Shown: positions 1 through 9,615, counted from the stretch's first letter. The stretch is 64,000 bases of DNA from Aeromonas finlandensis (GCF_000764645.1 NZ_JRGK01000031.1:56339-120338), one strand, 5' to 3'. Made by a program: numbers and translations. The notes: a model not told the origin generated them from the letters alone.

Positions 1-384
1 CACGGTATAGACCGCCAGACCCGCCTGACCCATATCACCGATAAACGGCTTGAGGCCCATCTCATAGGCAACCAGACCGGTACGGGGAGCCGCAAAGGCC
101 GGGCCGATGATGATATAGATGGCAACCGCCAGCGCAGTCGCCACACCGGCAGGCAGCAGTTTGGTCATGCCAGCCCAGCCGTTACCGGCCTTGGCGACGG
201 CAATGATGGTGATGAGCGGCAGGCCCACGGCAGTCACCAGGAAGCCCAACATCGCCAGGGAGAGGTGCTCACCGGCCATGTAACCGGCCAACGGCGGGAA
301 AATGATATTACCGGCGCCCAGATAGAAGGCGAAGGTCATAAACCCTAATCCGAGTACGTCGGACAATGTGAGTGATTTCGTCAA
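1..384 (-). CDS. brnQ: Branched-chain amino acid transporter BrnQ (N-terminal part, runs off the window)
   Basis: Only the first 128 or so residues are present; the gene continues beyond base 1. The translation reads through GFMTFAFYLGAGNIIFPP, the conserved first-helix region of the LIVCS (BrnQ) family of sodium-coupled leucine/isoleucine/valine importers in the inner membrane. At least three hydrophobic segments are visible. No ATG lies at the expected place. A TTG at 384 follows a GAGG ribosome-binding site at a six-base gap and gives an N-terminus (M)TKSLTLSDV of normal family length; an in-frame TTG at 390 is the alternative. The family call is secure, the exact start less so. Confidence 0.88.
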   Translation of the reverse strand, partial: MTKSLTLSDVLGLGFMTFAFYLGAGNIIFPPLAGYMAGEHLSLAMLGFLVTAVGLPLITIIAVAKAGNGWAGMTKLLPAGVATALAVAIYIIIGPAFAAPRTGLVAYEMGLKPFIGDMGQAGLAVYTV

Positions 385-462
385 GTTCAACCTCGTCTGT
401 CTTGTAAATTATTGCTTGTTATAGTTTTTATCGGTCGCTGACCGGGTGTATTCAGGGGGGAT

Positions 463-528
463 AAAAAAAGAGCCCCGCGTATTTTTTCATCGCGACCAGT
501 GGTTTTGGCTGGTCTGGAGCGGGCGCTC
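463..528 (-). terminator. Terminator-like hairpin between trmN6 and brnQ
   Basis: Read on the minus strand, GAGCGCCCGC pairs with GCGGGGCTC (nine pairs, one bulged G) and a run of seven T follows. The long loop holds a second small stem, gaccag/ctggtc. It most simply ends trmN6 transcription. Because it lies about 80 bases before the brnQ start, an attenuator in a brnQ leader is an alternative. Confidence 0.6.
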
Positions 529-575
529 AATCTGGAACCAGCATAATGGCGCGAAAAAATAGTTCAAGACGAAAT

Positions 576-1286
576 TTACATCTTCAAATAGAAGGGGTTG
601 GTCAGATGGATATATCTGTTGGAATAGCCTCCTTCAGCAGAATGGATCACAATCTCCCCCCTCTCACACCTGCTTAATCCTCTGCCAAGTAGCAATAAAA
701 CACGATTTGCCGCTTTCCCCTCTCTGGTGATAACAGCTGTATAACAAATGCCATGCAGATCATAATTCGCCGAGATGCATAAAATTTCATCTGCCATCGC
801 CGTCGGCAGCACCAGCGCCACCTGCCCCGCTGGAGTCAGCAAACGATTGCAGGCCGCCAGTAGCGCGTGACTGTCGAGGGCACCGGTATGACGCGCCAGC
901 GCCCGCGCCGGATCGCTAAATGACTGGCCTGCCACAAAATAGGGGGGATTGGAGACGATGAGGTCGTAGGGGGCGGCCTGATAATCCTGAATAGCGCTCT
1001 CTATGATGGTCACCCGATCGGCCCAGGGGGAGGCCGCGGCATTCTCCCGCGCCTGACTGGCCGCATTCATATCCAGCTCGACCCCATCAAGACGGCAGTC
1101 AGATCGGCTGCGCTGGGCCAGCATCAGGGCGATCAGGCCGCTGCCGGTGCCGATATCGAGCACCCGACGCGCCGGTTCGACCGGCGCCCAGGCGCCGAGC
1201 AGAATGCCGTCGGTGCCCACCTTCATGGCGCAGCGATCGTGATTGATATGGAACTGTTTGAAGGTAAATCCGCGACTACGTCCCAT
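576..1286 (-). CDS. trmN6: tRNA1(Val) A37 N6-methyltransferase TrmN6 (YfiC)
   Basis: A 236-residue class I SAM-dependent methyltransferase that methylates adenine 37 of valine tRNA at N6. The SAM-binding loop DIGTGSG is at residues 44-50, an acidic residue after strand 2 (GVELD) at about 70, and the catalytic NPPY tetrad of N6-adenine methyltransferases at 113-116. Length matches E. coli YfiC (about 245 residues). The ATG at 1286 follows a GGGGG stretch. It is divergent from the helicase gene srmB, the same pairing as in E. coli, which supports both names. A terminator-like hairpin follows its 3' end. Confidence 0.9.
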   Translation of the reverse strand: MGRSRGFTFKQFHINHDRCAMKVGTDGILLGAWAPVEPARRVLDIGTGSGLIALMLAQRSRSDCRLDGVELDMNAASQARENAAASPWADRVTIIESAIQDYQAAPYDLIVSNPPYFVAGQSFSDPARALARHTGALDSHALLAACNRLLTPAGQVALVLPTAMADEILCISANYDLHGICYTAVITREGKAANRVLLLLGRGLSRCERGEIVIHSAEGGYSNRYIHLTNPFYLKM

Positions 1287-1404
1287 CTGGCCCCCGTCAT
1301 CTGAAAAAATGGTTGGCGATTATAGCGGCTAAGGCACACTCGCCATAGGAGCCGACGAGATAATCGCCTATAATCTGCCGTTTCCTTAATGACCGAGTAT
1401 TGCC

Positions 1405-2628
1405 ATGAGCCAGTCCTTTGATGATTTCGACCTGCACCCCGCCCTCAACCGGGCCTTGGCCGAGATGGGATTCACCCGCCCCACCACCATCCAGCAGATG
1501 GTGCTGGAGCCAGCCCTGGACGGCCGCGATATTCTGGCATCCGCTCCAACCGGTACCGGCAAGACGGCCTCCTTCCTGCTGCCGGCACTCCAGCACCTGC
1601 TGGACTTCCCGCGCCGCAAGCCGGGCCCCTGCCGCATGCTGATCCTGACCCCGACCCGCGAGCTGGCGCTGCAGGTGACCGCCCACGCCAAGGCGCTGGC
1701 GGCCCATACCAACCTCAGCATCGAGACCATCATCGGCGGCGTCAGCCATGAAGAGCAGCTGCCTGCCCTGACCAAAACCACCGACATCGTAGTGGCCACC
1801 CCGGGTCGTCTGCTCGAGTACATCGAGAAAGAGGAGTTCGAGAGCCACGACATCGAAGTGCTGGTGCTGGATGAAGCGGACCGCATGCTGGACATGGGCT
1901 TTATCAAGGATGTGAACCGCATCGTGGCCGAGGCGCGCTACCGCAAGCACACCATGCTCTTCTCCGCCACGCTGGAAGGGGCAGGCCTTGAGAAGTTTGC
2001 CAACGAGATCCTCAACGATCCGGTCGAGCTGCACGCCGAGCCGCCCCGCAGCGAACGTCGCCCGATCACCCAGTGGGTGCATCTGGCCGATGATGCCGCC
2101 CACAAGCTGGCCCTGCTGATCCATATCCTGAAAGATCCGGAAACCCAGAAAGCCATCGTCTTCGTCAAGACCCGCGAGCGTCTGGCGGAGCTCTCCGGCC
2201 AACTGCAGGCTGCCGGGATCTCCTGCGCCTGGATCCGCGGCGAGATGGAGCAGAGCAAGCGCGTCGAGTCGATCCGCAAGTTCCACGAAGGTGAAGTCCC
2301 CTTCCTGATCGCCACCGACGTCGCCGCCCGTGGTATCGACCTGCCCAATGTCAGCCATGTCATCAACTATGACATGCCCTACGGCACCGACGTTTACGTC
2401 CACCGTATCGGTCGTACCGGTCGTGCAGGCAACCGTGGCTGCGCCATCAGCCTGGTAGAAGCCCATGACATGGCGATGGTTGCCAAGATCGAACGCTACA
2501 CCGAAGAGCGCCTCAAGCGCCGGGTGATCGACGCCCTGCGTCCCAAGCACAAGGAAGCGCGGGTGCCGGTGAAGAAGAAAAAGCCGGTCGACAAGAAGAA
2601 GTCCGCCAAGAAGAAAAAGAAGAAGTGA
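1405..2628 (+). CDS. srmB: ATP-dependent RNA helicase SrmB (DEAD-box)
   Basis: A 407-residue DEAD-box helicase. All core motifs are visible in order: Walker A SAPTGTGKT at 46-54, PTRELA at 83-88, TPGRL near 132, DEAD at 156-159, SAT at 187-189 and HRIGRTGR at 333-340. The protein ends in a very basic tail, nearly all lysine after residue 390. SrmB acts early in 50S ribosomal subunit assembly. Divergence from trmN6 and the short lysine-rich extension favour SrmB over the other DEAD-box paralogues (RhlE, RhlB, DeaD). A strong hairpin follows the stop. Confidence 0.88.
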   Translation: MSQSFDDFDLHPALNRALAEMGFTRPTTIQQMVLEPALDGRDILASAPTGTGKTASFLLPALQHLLDFPRRKPGPCRMLILTPTRELALQVTAHAKALAAHTNLSIETIIGGVSHEEQLPALTKTTDIVVATPGRLLEYIEKEEFESHDIEVLVLDEADRMLDMGFIKDVNRIVAEARYRKHTMLFSATLEGAGLEKFANEILNDPVELHAEPPRSERRPITQWVHLADDAAHKLALLIHILKDPETQKAIVFVKTRERLAELSGQLQAAGISCAWIRGEMEQSKRVESIRKFHEGEVPFLIATDVAARGIDLPNVSHVINYDMPYGTDVYVHRIGRTGRAGNRGCAISLVEAHDMAMVAKIERYTEERLKRRVIDALRPKHKEARVPVKKKKPVDKKKSAKKKKKK

Positions 2629-2644
2629 TCGCTGAGTGATAAAG

Positions 2645-2676
2645 AGAAGGGCCATCCCACGGGATGGCCCTTCTGC
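2645..2676 (+). terminator. Terminator of srmB
   Basis: A 14-pair near-perfect hairpin, agaagggccatccc / gggatggcccttct, 17 bases after the srmB stop, followed by a weak T-rich stretch. Confidence 0.75.
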
Positions 2677-2757
2677 ATTCTGTGCATCTGGCAAATCGGA
2701 GTAGTGTCGCCCCGGGCTCGCTACAGCCGTTACAGGGTCTGTTTCAGCCAGAACGGC

Positions 2758-2815
2758 TCACTATAAATTTAATTTATGGATTTTGGCTAAATGCCCTAAC
2801 CAAAACTTATAGTGA
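2758..2815. repeat. Nested inverted repeat in an intergenic gap
   Basis: TCACTATAA at 2758-2766 is matched by TTATAGTGA at 2807-2815, and inside them TTTTGG (2781-2786) faces CCAAAA (2800-2805). The segment is far more AT-rich than its surroundings. It has no T-run, so it is not a simple terminator. The remaining sequence between srmB and elaA shows nothing else. Confidence 0.5.
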
Positions 2816-2914
2816 ACCCAATCCGGTCATCTGAGCATGAATTTGCCCGTCAGACGCCCTGCCGGGCCATCGCCCGATCTCGCGGTGAATTACGCCAGAT
2901 AGGCTGCCGGTCTG

Positions 2915-3370
2915 TCAGGCTACCGCCTTGCGCATCCCGATATGGGGGATATCGTCCTCGACATATCCCTCCCCTTCGGCCACGAAGCCGTGCTGGCCGT
3001 AGAAGCCTTGCAGGTGAGCCTGAGCACCGAGCCAGATGCTGTGGGTCGGCCAGCGCGCCTCGCACGCCTTGACCGCCTCGCCAATCAGCTGGTGACCGAG
3101 ACCACCGCCGCGCGCCTTGGGTGAGGTCACTACCCGGCCGATGGCGGCGCCGCTCTCGTCGCCGATGCCGGGCGCCATGATCCGCGCATAGGCGGCCAGC
3201 AGTTCGCCCTGATAACCGAGCAGGTGCCAGACCCCCTCGCGGCGATCGAGCCCGTCCAGATCCTGGAAGGGGCAGGTCTGCTCCACCACGAACACCTCGG
3301 CCCGCAGTGCCAGCAACTCATACAACTCGTCAGTGGTCAGTTCAGACCAGGGTTTCAGGATCCAGTTCAT
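2915..3370 (-). CDS. elaA: GNAT-family acetyltransferase ElaA
   Basis: A 151-residue GCN5-related N-acetyltransferase of the ElaA family. Recognisable stretches are LRAEVFVVEQTCPFQDLDG near the N-terminus, the acetyl-CoA-binding region IGRVVTSPKARGGGLGHQL, and LGAQAHLQGFYGQHGF and IPHIGM near the end, all close to E. coli ElaA. The open frame begins 19 codons earlier, but the ATG at 3370 follows an AAGGAG site at six bases and gives the family's normal start. The substrate is not established. It stands alone between srmB and the rnr operon. Confidence 0.85.
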   Translation of the reverse strand: MNWILKPWSELTTDELYELLALRAEVFVVEQTCPFQDLDGLDRREGVWHLLGYQGELLAAYARIMAPGIGDESGAAIGRVVTSPKARGGGLGHQLIGEAVKACEARWPTHSIWLGAQAHLQGFYGQHGFVAEGEGYVEDDIPHIGMRKAVA

Positions 3371-3574
3371 CGGCGACTCCTTATCAATTCGGCCTGCCAG
3401 CATAATCGTGGCGCCAGCGCCCTGCATTAACCTTTGTTAAGTTCTTTCAGTCGCTTGTGAATATGGCTCTGGCTGGGGATACGGCTTGCTGTCGGGGTAG
3501 AGAGAGGGTGAGAAGTGGGAGTCCAGCGGCAGAACCCACCTCTTTTCGCGAAATCGGGCGGTAAAGAGAGGGCG

Positions 3575-4147
3575 TTAGCCCTCGCCAAGCGCTTTCAACC
3601 GCTTGCGAATGCGGCTCAGACTGATGGGAGTGATACCGAGATAGGCGGCGATCTGGTGGTCGGGCACTCTGGCATCGAGCGCGGGAAAGCTGTCGAGGAA
3701 GTGCTGATAGCGGGCCTGCGGGCTGCCGGTCAGCAGCAACTGCTCCTTCTCCTCCTTGATGCGCAGCTGCACCTCCAGCAGGTGCTGGTACCAGCGCGGC
3801 CAACCGGGCAACTGGCGCAAGTCGGCCAGCTGGAACAGCTGCAGACGGCAGGGCTCCAGCGCCTCCACACTGTAGCGGGCTGGCTCGCCACTGAGCAGGT
3901 GGTGAAAGTCGAGAAACTCGTCCCCCTCCCAGTAGAACTCCTTGATGTACTCGCGGCCATCCTCCAGCACCAGCTTGGCCCGCAGCAGCCCCTGATCCAC
4001 CCTGACCAGCAGATCAGGGCTGTCACCAGCGTGCCAGAGGCAGCTTTTCGGGCTGAGGGTCAGCGGGCGGGCAAAAGAGAGGAGGCGCGCGGCCTCCTCT
4101 TTATCTGCGACCTGCGCCCAATCGAAGGGGGGTCTGTCAGTCAGCAT
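3575..4147 (-). CDS. Crp/Fnr-type transcription regulator lacking a normal cAMP pocket
   Basis: A 190-residue protein with an N-terminal cyclic-nucleotide-binding-type beta fold (residues about 25-110) and a C-terminal winged helix (about 160-188; helix-turn-helix in the stretch from VPDHQIAAYL to SLSRIRKRL). The usual phosphate-binding cassette (GE..L, then R-S/T) is replaced by DEFLDF and EPARYSV, and no four-cysteine iron-sulphur signature is present, so neither cAMP nor oxygen sensing of the Fnr type is likely. Its ATG lies two bases after the rlmB stop, so it is probably transcribed with rnr-rlmB. Targets are unknown. Confidence 0.8.
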   Translation of the reverse strand: MLTDRPPFDWAQVADKEEAARLLSFARPLTLSPKSCLWHAGDSPDLLVRVDQGLLRAKLVLEDGREYIKEFYWEGDEFLDFHHLLSGEPARYSVEALEPCRLQLFQLADLRQLPGWPRWYQHLLEVQLRIKEEKEQLLLTGSPQARYQHFLDSFPALDARVPDHQIAAYLGITPISLSRIRKRLKALGEG

Positions 4148-4149
4148 GG

Positions 4150-4899
4150 TTAAACGCGGCGCTGACGCACGGCTTCAAACAGGCAGACGCCGGTCGCCAC
4201 CGAGACGTTGAGGCTGGATACTGCCCCCGCCATCGGGATGCTCACCAGCTCGTCGCAGTGCTCGCGGGTCAGACGGCGCATCCCCTTGCCCTCGGCGCCC
4301 ATCACCAGCGCCATCGGGCCGGTCAGCTTGGCCTGATAGAGGTCGTGATCCGCCTCGCCAGCGGTGCCAACCAGCCAGACACCACGCTCCTGCAACTCGC
4401 GCAGGCTGCGGGCCAGGTTGGTGACCTGAATGAGCGGCACCACTTCGGCCGCGCCACAGGCAACCTTGCGCACGATGGGGGTCAGGCCGGTGGCCTTGTC
4501 CCGCGGCACGATGACCGCATGGACCCCCGCCGCATCGGCGCTGCGCAGGCAGGCGCCGAGGTTGTGCGGGTCAGTCACCCCGTCCAGCACCAGCAGGAAG
4601 GGCTGCGCCTTCTGCTCCTGCAGGCTATCGAGCAGGCTGGCCAGATCGTGCTCGGCCAGCTTGGGCGCTTCGATCACCTTGGCTATGATGCCCTGGTGAT
4701 TGTTGCCTTCCGCTTTGTCATCAAGGGTCTTGCGGTTCACGCTCTGCACCTTGAGACCGAGGGATTCCAGCTCGGCCAACAGGGGTTGCAGCCGGTCGTC
4801 ATCCCGCCCCTTGAGGGCCCACACTTCGATGAAACGCTCCGGGTTGCGCTCAAGCAGCGCGGATACAGCGTGAATGCCGTAGATCAGTTCAGTACTCAT
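4150..4899 (-). CDS. rlmB: 23S rRNA (guanosine-2251-2'-O)-methyltransferase RlmB
   Basis: A 249-residue SpoU/TrmH-family methyltransferase, the usual length for RlmB. The N-terminal substrate-binding domain ([11 protein letters not shown] onward) is followed by the knotted catalytic domain with [30 protein letters not shown] and the closing [19 protein letters not shown]. It modifies G2251 in the peptidyl-transferase region of 23S rRNA. Its ATGA start overlaps the rnr stop by four bases, the translationally coupled arrangement known from E. coli. Confidence 0.93.
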   Translation of the reverse strand: MSTELIYGIHAVSALLERNPERFIEVWALKGRDDDRLQPLLAELESLGLKVQSVNRKTLDDKAEGNNHQGIIAKVIEAPKLAEHDLASLLDSLQEQKAQPFLLVLDGVTDPHNLGACLRSADAAGVHAVIVPRDKATGLTPIVRKVACGAAEVVPLIQVTNLARSLRELQERGVWLVGTAGEADHDLYQAKLTGPMALVMGAEGKGMRRLTREHCDELVSIPMAGAVSSLNVSVATGVCLFEAVRQRRV

Positions 4900-7289
4900 T
4901 TAGTGCTCTTGGCCTTATCACGAGCCTTTTTGCTCGGTCGTCTGTTGCTCGGTTTGGCGCGGCCACCCTTGTCGGATTTGCCGATATCCTTGCCCTCTTT
5001 ACGTTTTTCGTGGCGCTGGGCGCTCTTGGCCTTCTCTTTCTTGATCTCGGCCTGCTTGCGCGCCATCTCTTTGGCGTTCTTGCCGGTGGCCTTGAGCGGC
5101 TCTTCGACCATCACGAAGTCGATCTTGCGATCGTCCAGGTTCACGCCCATCACCTTGACCCGCACCTTGTCACCCAGACGGTAGCGACGGCGGAAGTTCT
5201 CGCCGATCAGCTGCATGTGCAGGGGATCAAACTGGTAGTAGTCGTTGGTGAGGGTGCTGACGTGCACCAGACCATCGATGTGGATCTCGGCCAGCCGGAC
5301 GAAGAAGCCAAAGCCGGTGACGCTGGCGATGACGCCGTCGAACTCGTCACCCACGTGATCCAGCATGTACTCGCACTTGAGCCAGTCGGCCACGTCGCGG
5401 GTCGCATCGTCGGCACGGCGCTCGGTCATGGAGCAGTGCTCACCCATCGGGTCCACTTCTTCCAGCTGGTAGTGATAACCACCGCTCGGAGTCCACTTGT
5501 TGCGCAGGTTGCCCTGTTGCTCCTTGGCCGTCTGATACTTGATGGCTCGGTGCAGGATGAGGTCAGGGTAGCGACGGATTGGCGAAGTGAAGTGCGCGTA
5601 GGACTTCAACGCCAGACCGAAGTGACCGATGTTGTCGGCCTGATAGATGGCCTGACGCATGGAGCGCAGCAGCATGGTAGAGAGCAGCTCTGCATCCGGG
5701 CGCCCTTCAAACTTGGCGGCCAGCTCGGCAAAGTCTTTCGGCTCGGGCTCGAGGCCACCTTTGAGCTCCAGACCCAGTTCGGCCAGGAAGTCACGGAAAC
5801 CGGTCAGACGCTCTTCGCCCGGACGGTCGTGCACCCGGAACAGGGCGGAGGCTTCGTTCTTCTCGATATAACGGGCCGCGGCCACGTTCGCCTGGATCAT
5901 GCACTCTTCGATGATCTTGTGGGCATCGTTGCGCACCAGCGGCACGATCTGGTCGATCTTGCGCTGGGCGTTGAAGATGAAACGGGTCTCTTCGCTCTCG
6001 AACTCCACCGCACCGCGCTGATGACGGGCATGTTTGAGCGCCTTGTAGAGGTTGTTGAGCTCTTCGATGTGGCCGACCAGCGGATCATATTGCTGACGCA
6101 GCTTGGGCTCGCCATCGAGGATCGCGGCAACCTTGCTGTAGGTCATCCGCGCGTGGGAGTTCATCACCGCTTCGTAGAACTTGTAACCGGACATGCGGCC
6201 AGCGGCGGAGATGGTCATCTCGCACACCATGCAGAGACGGTCAACTTGCGGGTTCAGGGAACACAGGCCGTTGGAGAGTACCTCCGGCAGCATGGGCACC
6301 ACGAACTCGGGGAAGTAGACAGAGTTGCCGCGCTGGTACGCTTCGGCATCCAGCGCCGTGCCGGGCTTAACGTAAGCGGAGACGTCCGCAATCGCGACCC
6401 ACAGACGCCAGCCGCCACCGCGCTTGGCTTCACAGAAGACGGCGTCATCGAAGTCACGGGCATCTTCCCCGTCGATGGTGACCAGCGGCAGGGCGCGCAG
6501 GTCGATGCGGCCCTCTTTGGCCTTCTCCGGCACCTGTTCGCCGAGACCGGCAACCTCTTTGGTCACCTCTTCCGGCCAGGTGTGCGGGATACCATGGGTA
6601 CGCAGGGCAATTTCGATCTCCATGCCCGGCGCCATGTTCTCGCCCAGCACTTCCAGTACGGTACCTACGGCATTGATGCGGGAGGTGGCGCGCTGATTGA
6701 TGCGTACAACCACGACCTGGCTCTGGCGAGCCCCTTTGTTCTCCCCTTCCGGGATGATGATGTCCTGGCCGATACGGCTGTCATCCGGCACCACGAAACC
6801 AACGCCATTCTCGACGAAGTAACGGCCGACAATGTCTGCCTCACGGGACTTGAGCAGGCGCACCAGACGCGCTTCCTGACGACCCTTGCGGTCGATCTCG
6901 GTCGGTTGCACTAGCACGTAATCGCCATGCATCAGGCGTTGCATCTCTCGGTTGTTCAGATACAGATCCGGACCACCACCTTCCGGACGCAGAAAACCGA
7001 AGCCATCCTTGTGGCCGATTACATAACCTTTGACCAGATTCAGGCGATCCGGCAGGGCATAACATTGGTTGCGAGTGAATACCAGTTGTCCATCACGCTC
7101 CATGGCGCGCAGACGACGACGCAAGGCTTCCAACGGCTCTTCATCTTTCAGCTTGAGGACCTTGGCCAACTCTTCACGAGACATGGGCTTTTCGTGGCCC
7201 TTGATGAGTTCCAGGATCAACTCGCGACTGGCGATGGGGTTATCGTATTTTTCGGCCTCGCGTTCGAGGAAAGGATCTTTTTGAGACAT
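4896..7289 (-). CDS. rnr: Exoribonuclease R (RNase R)
   Basis: A 797-residue 3'-to-5' exoribonuclease that degrades structured RNA and takes part in rRNA quality control. In order: an N-terminal helix-turn-helix-like region (about 20-75), two cold-shock domains (about 85-240), the RNB catalytic domain with metal-binding aspartates in [11 protein letters not shown] (272-282), an S1 domain (about 640-725) and a long lysine-rich tail. Length and domain order match E. coli RNase R (about 813 residues). It is first in an apparent operon with rlmB and a Crp/Fnr-like gene. The divergent neighbour is a diguanylate cyclase gene 134 bases away. Confidence 0.95.
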   Translation of the reverse strand: MSQKDPFLEREAEKYDNPIASRELILELIKGHEKPMSREELAKVLKLKDEEPLEALRRRLRAMERDGQLVFTRNQCYALPDRLNLVKGYVIGHKDGFGFLRPEGGGPDLYLNNREMQRLMHGDYVLVQPTEIDRKGRQEARLVRLLKSREADIVGRYFVENGVGFVVPDDSRIGQDIIIPEGENKGARQSQVVVVRINQRATSRINAVGTVLEVLGENMAPGMEIEIALRTHGIPHTWPEEVTKEVAGLGEQVPEKAKEGRIDLRALPLVTIDGEDARDFDDAVFCEAKRGGGWRLWVAIADVSAYVKPGTALDAEAYQRGNSVYFPEFVVPMLPEVLSNGLCSLNPQVDRLCMVCEMTISAAGRMSGYKFYEAVMNSHARMTYSKVAAILDGEPKLRQQYDPLVGHIEELNNLYKALKHARHQRGAVEFESEETRFIFNAQRKIDQIVPLVRNDAHKIIEECMIQANVAAARYIEKNEASALFRVHDRPGEERLTGFRDFLAELGLELKGGLEPEPKDFAELAAKFEGRPDAELLSTMLLRSMRQAIYQADNIGHFGLALKSYAHFTSPIRRYPDLILHRAIKYQTAKEQQGNLRNKWTPSGGYHYQLEEVDPMGEHCSMTERRADDATRDVADWLKCEYMLDHVGDEFDGVIASVTGFGFFVRLAEIHIDGLVHVSTLTNDYYQFDPLHMQLIGENFRRRYRLGDKVRVKVMGVNLDDRKIDFVMVEEPLKATGKNAKEMARKQAEIKKEKAKSAQRHEKRKEGKDIGKSDKGGRAKPSNRRPSKKARDKAKSTK

Positions 7290-7423
7290 AAGCAGGCCTT
7301 AGGGTAGGTGGTAACGGTGCCATTATATCGGAGGGGGGGGCGAATGGCATCCATCGGCTGCCTTTTGGCCAATCTCTCTGTCATACTATCTTCAGTTCGC
7401 TGGCATGATGAGACACAGAACTC

Positions 7424-8446
7424 ATGAGTAAGGACACTTTTGCCCAATCGGCCGCCTATCTCAAACAGGCGGTACCCTTGATGATCAAGTACCAGATCCC
7501 CACAACGCCGGACAATTACCACCTATGGTACAACTATGTCGCGGCGAGCATGCCCGAACTTAACCAAGCGATCGATCAGGCCGTCAAACTGCAAGGAACC
7601 TGCTCGCTCACCACCTGCGAACGGATCTATCACCAATATCTTGCCGCTCAGGATGAGAAGCAGATGGAAGCGATGAAGCTCAATCTTGCAGCCATGGCCA
7701 ACGAACTGGGCCACTCCATGCAAGATGCCATCTCCGATACCGGCATGTTTCAGGAGATGCTCGACAAGAGTTTTGACAAGCTCAGCCGCATCGATGACGA
7801 AGGCTTCAGCCTGGAAGACACCATGGGGATCCTGCGGGATCTGGTACGCGAATCGCGGGATGTACGGATGTCCACCATGCACTTTCGCAACCAGCTCAGC
7901 AATGCCGAGAAAGAGATCAAGGAGCTGCGGGCTGCGCTCAACGAGACCCGCAAGCTGGCCAACGAAGATGCCCTCACCAGCCTGCTCAACCGCCGTGCCT
8001 TCGATCTGGAGCTGGAAGGGCTAATCCGCAGCCATCACCCCTTCTCGCTGATCCTCGCCGACATCGACCGCTTCAAGAATTTCAACGACGAGTATGGCCA
8101 CCTGCTCGGCGATCAGGTGCTGCGCGCCTTCAGCAAGCGGCTGCGCGATGCCTGCAAGGAGGGGGTCACTGCCTATCGGCTGGGTGGGGAAGAGTTCGCC
8201 ATGCTGATCCCCCATCGCACTCTGGCACTGGCCAGACAGATGGCAGAAAGCATGCGTCGCGCCATCGAGCGGATGTCGATTCTGGATCGCAAATCTGGCC
8301 GCCGTATTGACCACATCACCGCCTCGTTTGGCGTGGGTGAATATAACGGTCAAGAGAGTGGCGACTGCCTGGTCGAGCGCACCGACAAACTGCTCTACAA
8401 GGCCAAGGAGCTCGGTCGTAATCGGGTCATGCCGCTGCCGTCCTGA
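7424..8446 (+). CDS. Diguanylate cyclase (GGDEF domain), soluble
   Basis: A 340-residue protein without membrane segments. Residues 1 to about 140 form an alpha-helical input region of unknown ligand, about 150-180 look like a coiled coil, and 181-338 are a GGDEF domain with the active-site variant GGEEF at 254-258 and the preceding metal-binding DIDRFKNFND at 213-222. The active site looks intact, so it should make cyclic di-GMP. The RxxD inhibitory site normally five residues before GGEEF is absent (that position reads KEGV), so product inhibition is probably lost. It is monocistronic, with a strong bidirectional hairpin behind it. Confidence 0.87.
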   Translation: MSKDTFAQSAAYLKQAVPLMIKYQIPTTPDNYHLWYNYVAASMPELNQAIDQAVKLQGTCSLTTCERIYHQYLAAQDEKQMEAMKLNLAAMANELGHSMQDAISDTGMFQEMLDKSFDKLSRIDDEGFSLEDTMGILRDLVRESRDVRMSTMHFRNQLSNAEKEIKELRAALNETRKLANEDALTSLLNRRAFDLELEGLIRSHHPFSLILADIDRFKNFNDEYGHLLGDQVLRAFSKRLRDACKEGVTAYRLGGEEFAMLIPHRTLALARQMAESMRRAIERMSILDRKSGRRIDHITASFGVGEYNGQESGDCLVERTDKLLYKAKELGRNRVMPLPS

Positions 8447-8479
8447 TCCCCCCCCTGAATGCCTTGCCCAGCGCAACGA

Positions 8480-8512
8480 AAAGGCCAGTCAGATAATCTG
8501 ACTGGCCTTTTT
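8480..8512. terminator. Bidirectional terminator between the diguanylate cyclase gene and ompA
   Basis: A hairpin of AAAAGGCCAGTCAGA and TCTGACTGGCCTTTT with a three-base loop. T-runs on both strands suit the two convergent genes. Confidence 0.85.
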
Positions 8513-8571
8513 GCATTTCACAACCAACGAGGCGGCCTTGTCACCGCCCCGCAAGGGGCTGGATCAGCAGA

Positions 8572-9615
8572 TTATTGCTGAGCCTCGGCAACCCCTTCCA
8601 CCTTCACTTCAACGCGACGATCCGGAGCCAGGCAGACGATCAGCTCACGTTTGGACTTGCTGACGCAGCTGTCGCCAGTGACGGGTGAGGATTTGCCACG
8701 ACCTTCCACATTGATCTTGGCAGCCGGGATCCCTTTGCCAACCAGATAGTTGGCAACAGTCTGGGCACGCTGCTCGGAAAGTTTCTGGTTGTAGGCGGCA
8801 GAGCCGATGCGGTCAGTGTGACCAATCACGGTCGCTACGCCGTCCTTCGGTCGTGCAGCCTCAATCTGGCTATAGAGACTATCCAGTGCCTGACTGGCCT
8901 GCGGCTTGAGGGTCGCCTTGTTGAAGTCGAACAGCACATCGGAGCTCAGGGTAAACTGTTTTTCCACCATCACCGGCTCGGGAGCAGGTGCGGGGGCTGG
9001 TGCAGGCACCGCAACAACCGGAGCAACCTGACCGAAGCGATAGACGGCAGCCAGCGAGAGCAGGCCATTATCCATGCGCAAACCAGTATCATCACGGCTG
9101 CCATAAGGTGTGGAGTACTGATACTCGAGGCGAGCAGCCCAGTCGAGGTTGAACGCATACTCTGCACCGAGAGCCCCGACTACGACAAAGCGGCTGTCAT
9201 CCTTGTAGACATCGCTCTTGGTATCAGCCCAACCATAGCCGCCACCAACACGGCCATAGAGATCCAGGCTGTCAGTCACCGGGAAACCCAGCTTCAGGGT
9301 CAGTTGTGCCAGCTGTGCGGTCACTTCATCACTGAATGCAGCACCACTCTTCACCGCATCGTATTTATATTTGCCCAGATAGTCGTAACCCAGCTCCACT
9401 CCCAGATTCTTGTTGATCTGATAGCCACCGAACACGCCAGCCCCCAAGGCATCATTGGTCTCATTGCCAAGAGTCAGGGCGTTGCTTTCATCAATGCCGT
9501 AGAAGTTGGACCAACCCAGTTTGGCACCGCCATACCAGGTGTTATCTTGACCGGCAGCCTGGGCATTGGCCGCGAGCAAACCGGTAACCAGCAAGGTAAT
9601 CAATGATTTATTCAT
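8572..9615 (-). CDS. ompA: OmpA-family outer membrane protein
   Basis: A 347-residue porin-like structural protein. A signal peptide (residues 1-20, ending ANAQA) is followed by an eight-stranded beta-barrel (about 22-195), a proline/alanine hinge (VPAPAPAPAPEP, near 200-215) and a periplasmic OmpA-C peptidoglycan-binding domain with LFDFNKATLKP, GHTDRIGSAAYNQKLSEQRA and a terminal DRRVEVKV. Two cysteines near the end (DSCVSKSKRELIVC) probably form the usual disulphide. Aeromonas genomes often carry tandem ompA copies; only one is present here. The 5' region is AT-rich and long enough for a regulated leader. Confidence 0.92.
   Translation of the reverse strand: MNKSLITLLVTGLLAANAQAAGQDNTWYGGAKLGWSNFYGIDESNALTLGNETNDALGAGVFGGYQINKNLGVELGYDYLGKYKYDAVKSGAAFSDEVTAQLAQLTLKLGFPVTDSLDLYGRVGGGYGWADTKSDVYKDDSRFVVVGALGAEYAFNLDWAARLEYQYSTPYGSRDDTGLRMDNGLLSLAAVYRFGQVAPVVAVPAPAPAPAPEPVMVEKQFTLSSDVLFDFNKATLKPQASQALDSLYSQIEAARPKDGVATVIGHTDRIGSAAYNQKLSEQRAQTVANYLVGKGIPAAKINVEGRGKSSPVTGDSCVSKSKRELIVCLAPDRRVEVKVEGVAEAQQ

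Noticed and set aside
1297..2694. A 465-codon open frame opposite srmB
   Set aside because: Shadow of a DEAD-box helicase whose motifs are all in frame on the other strand.
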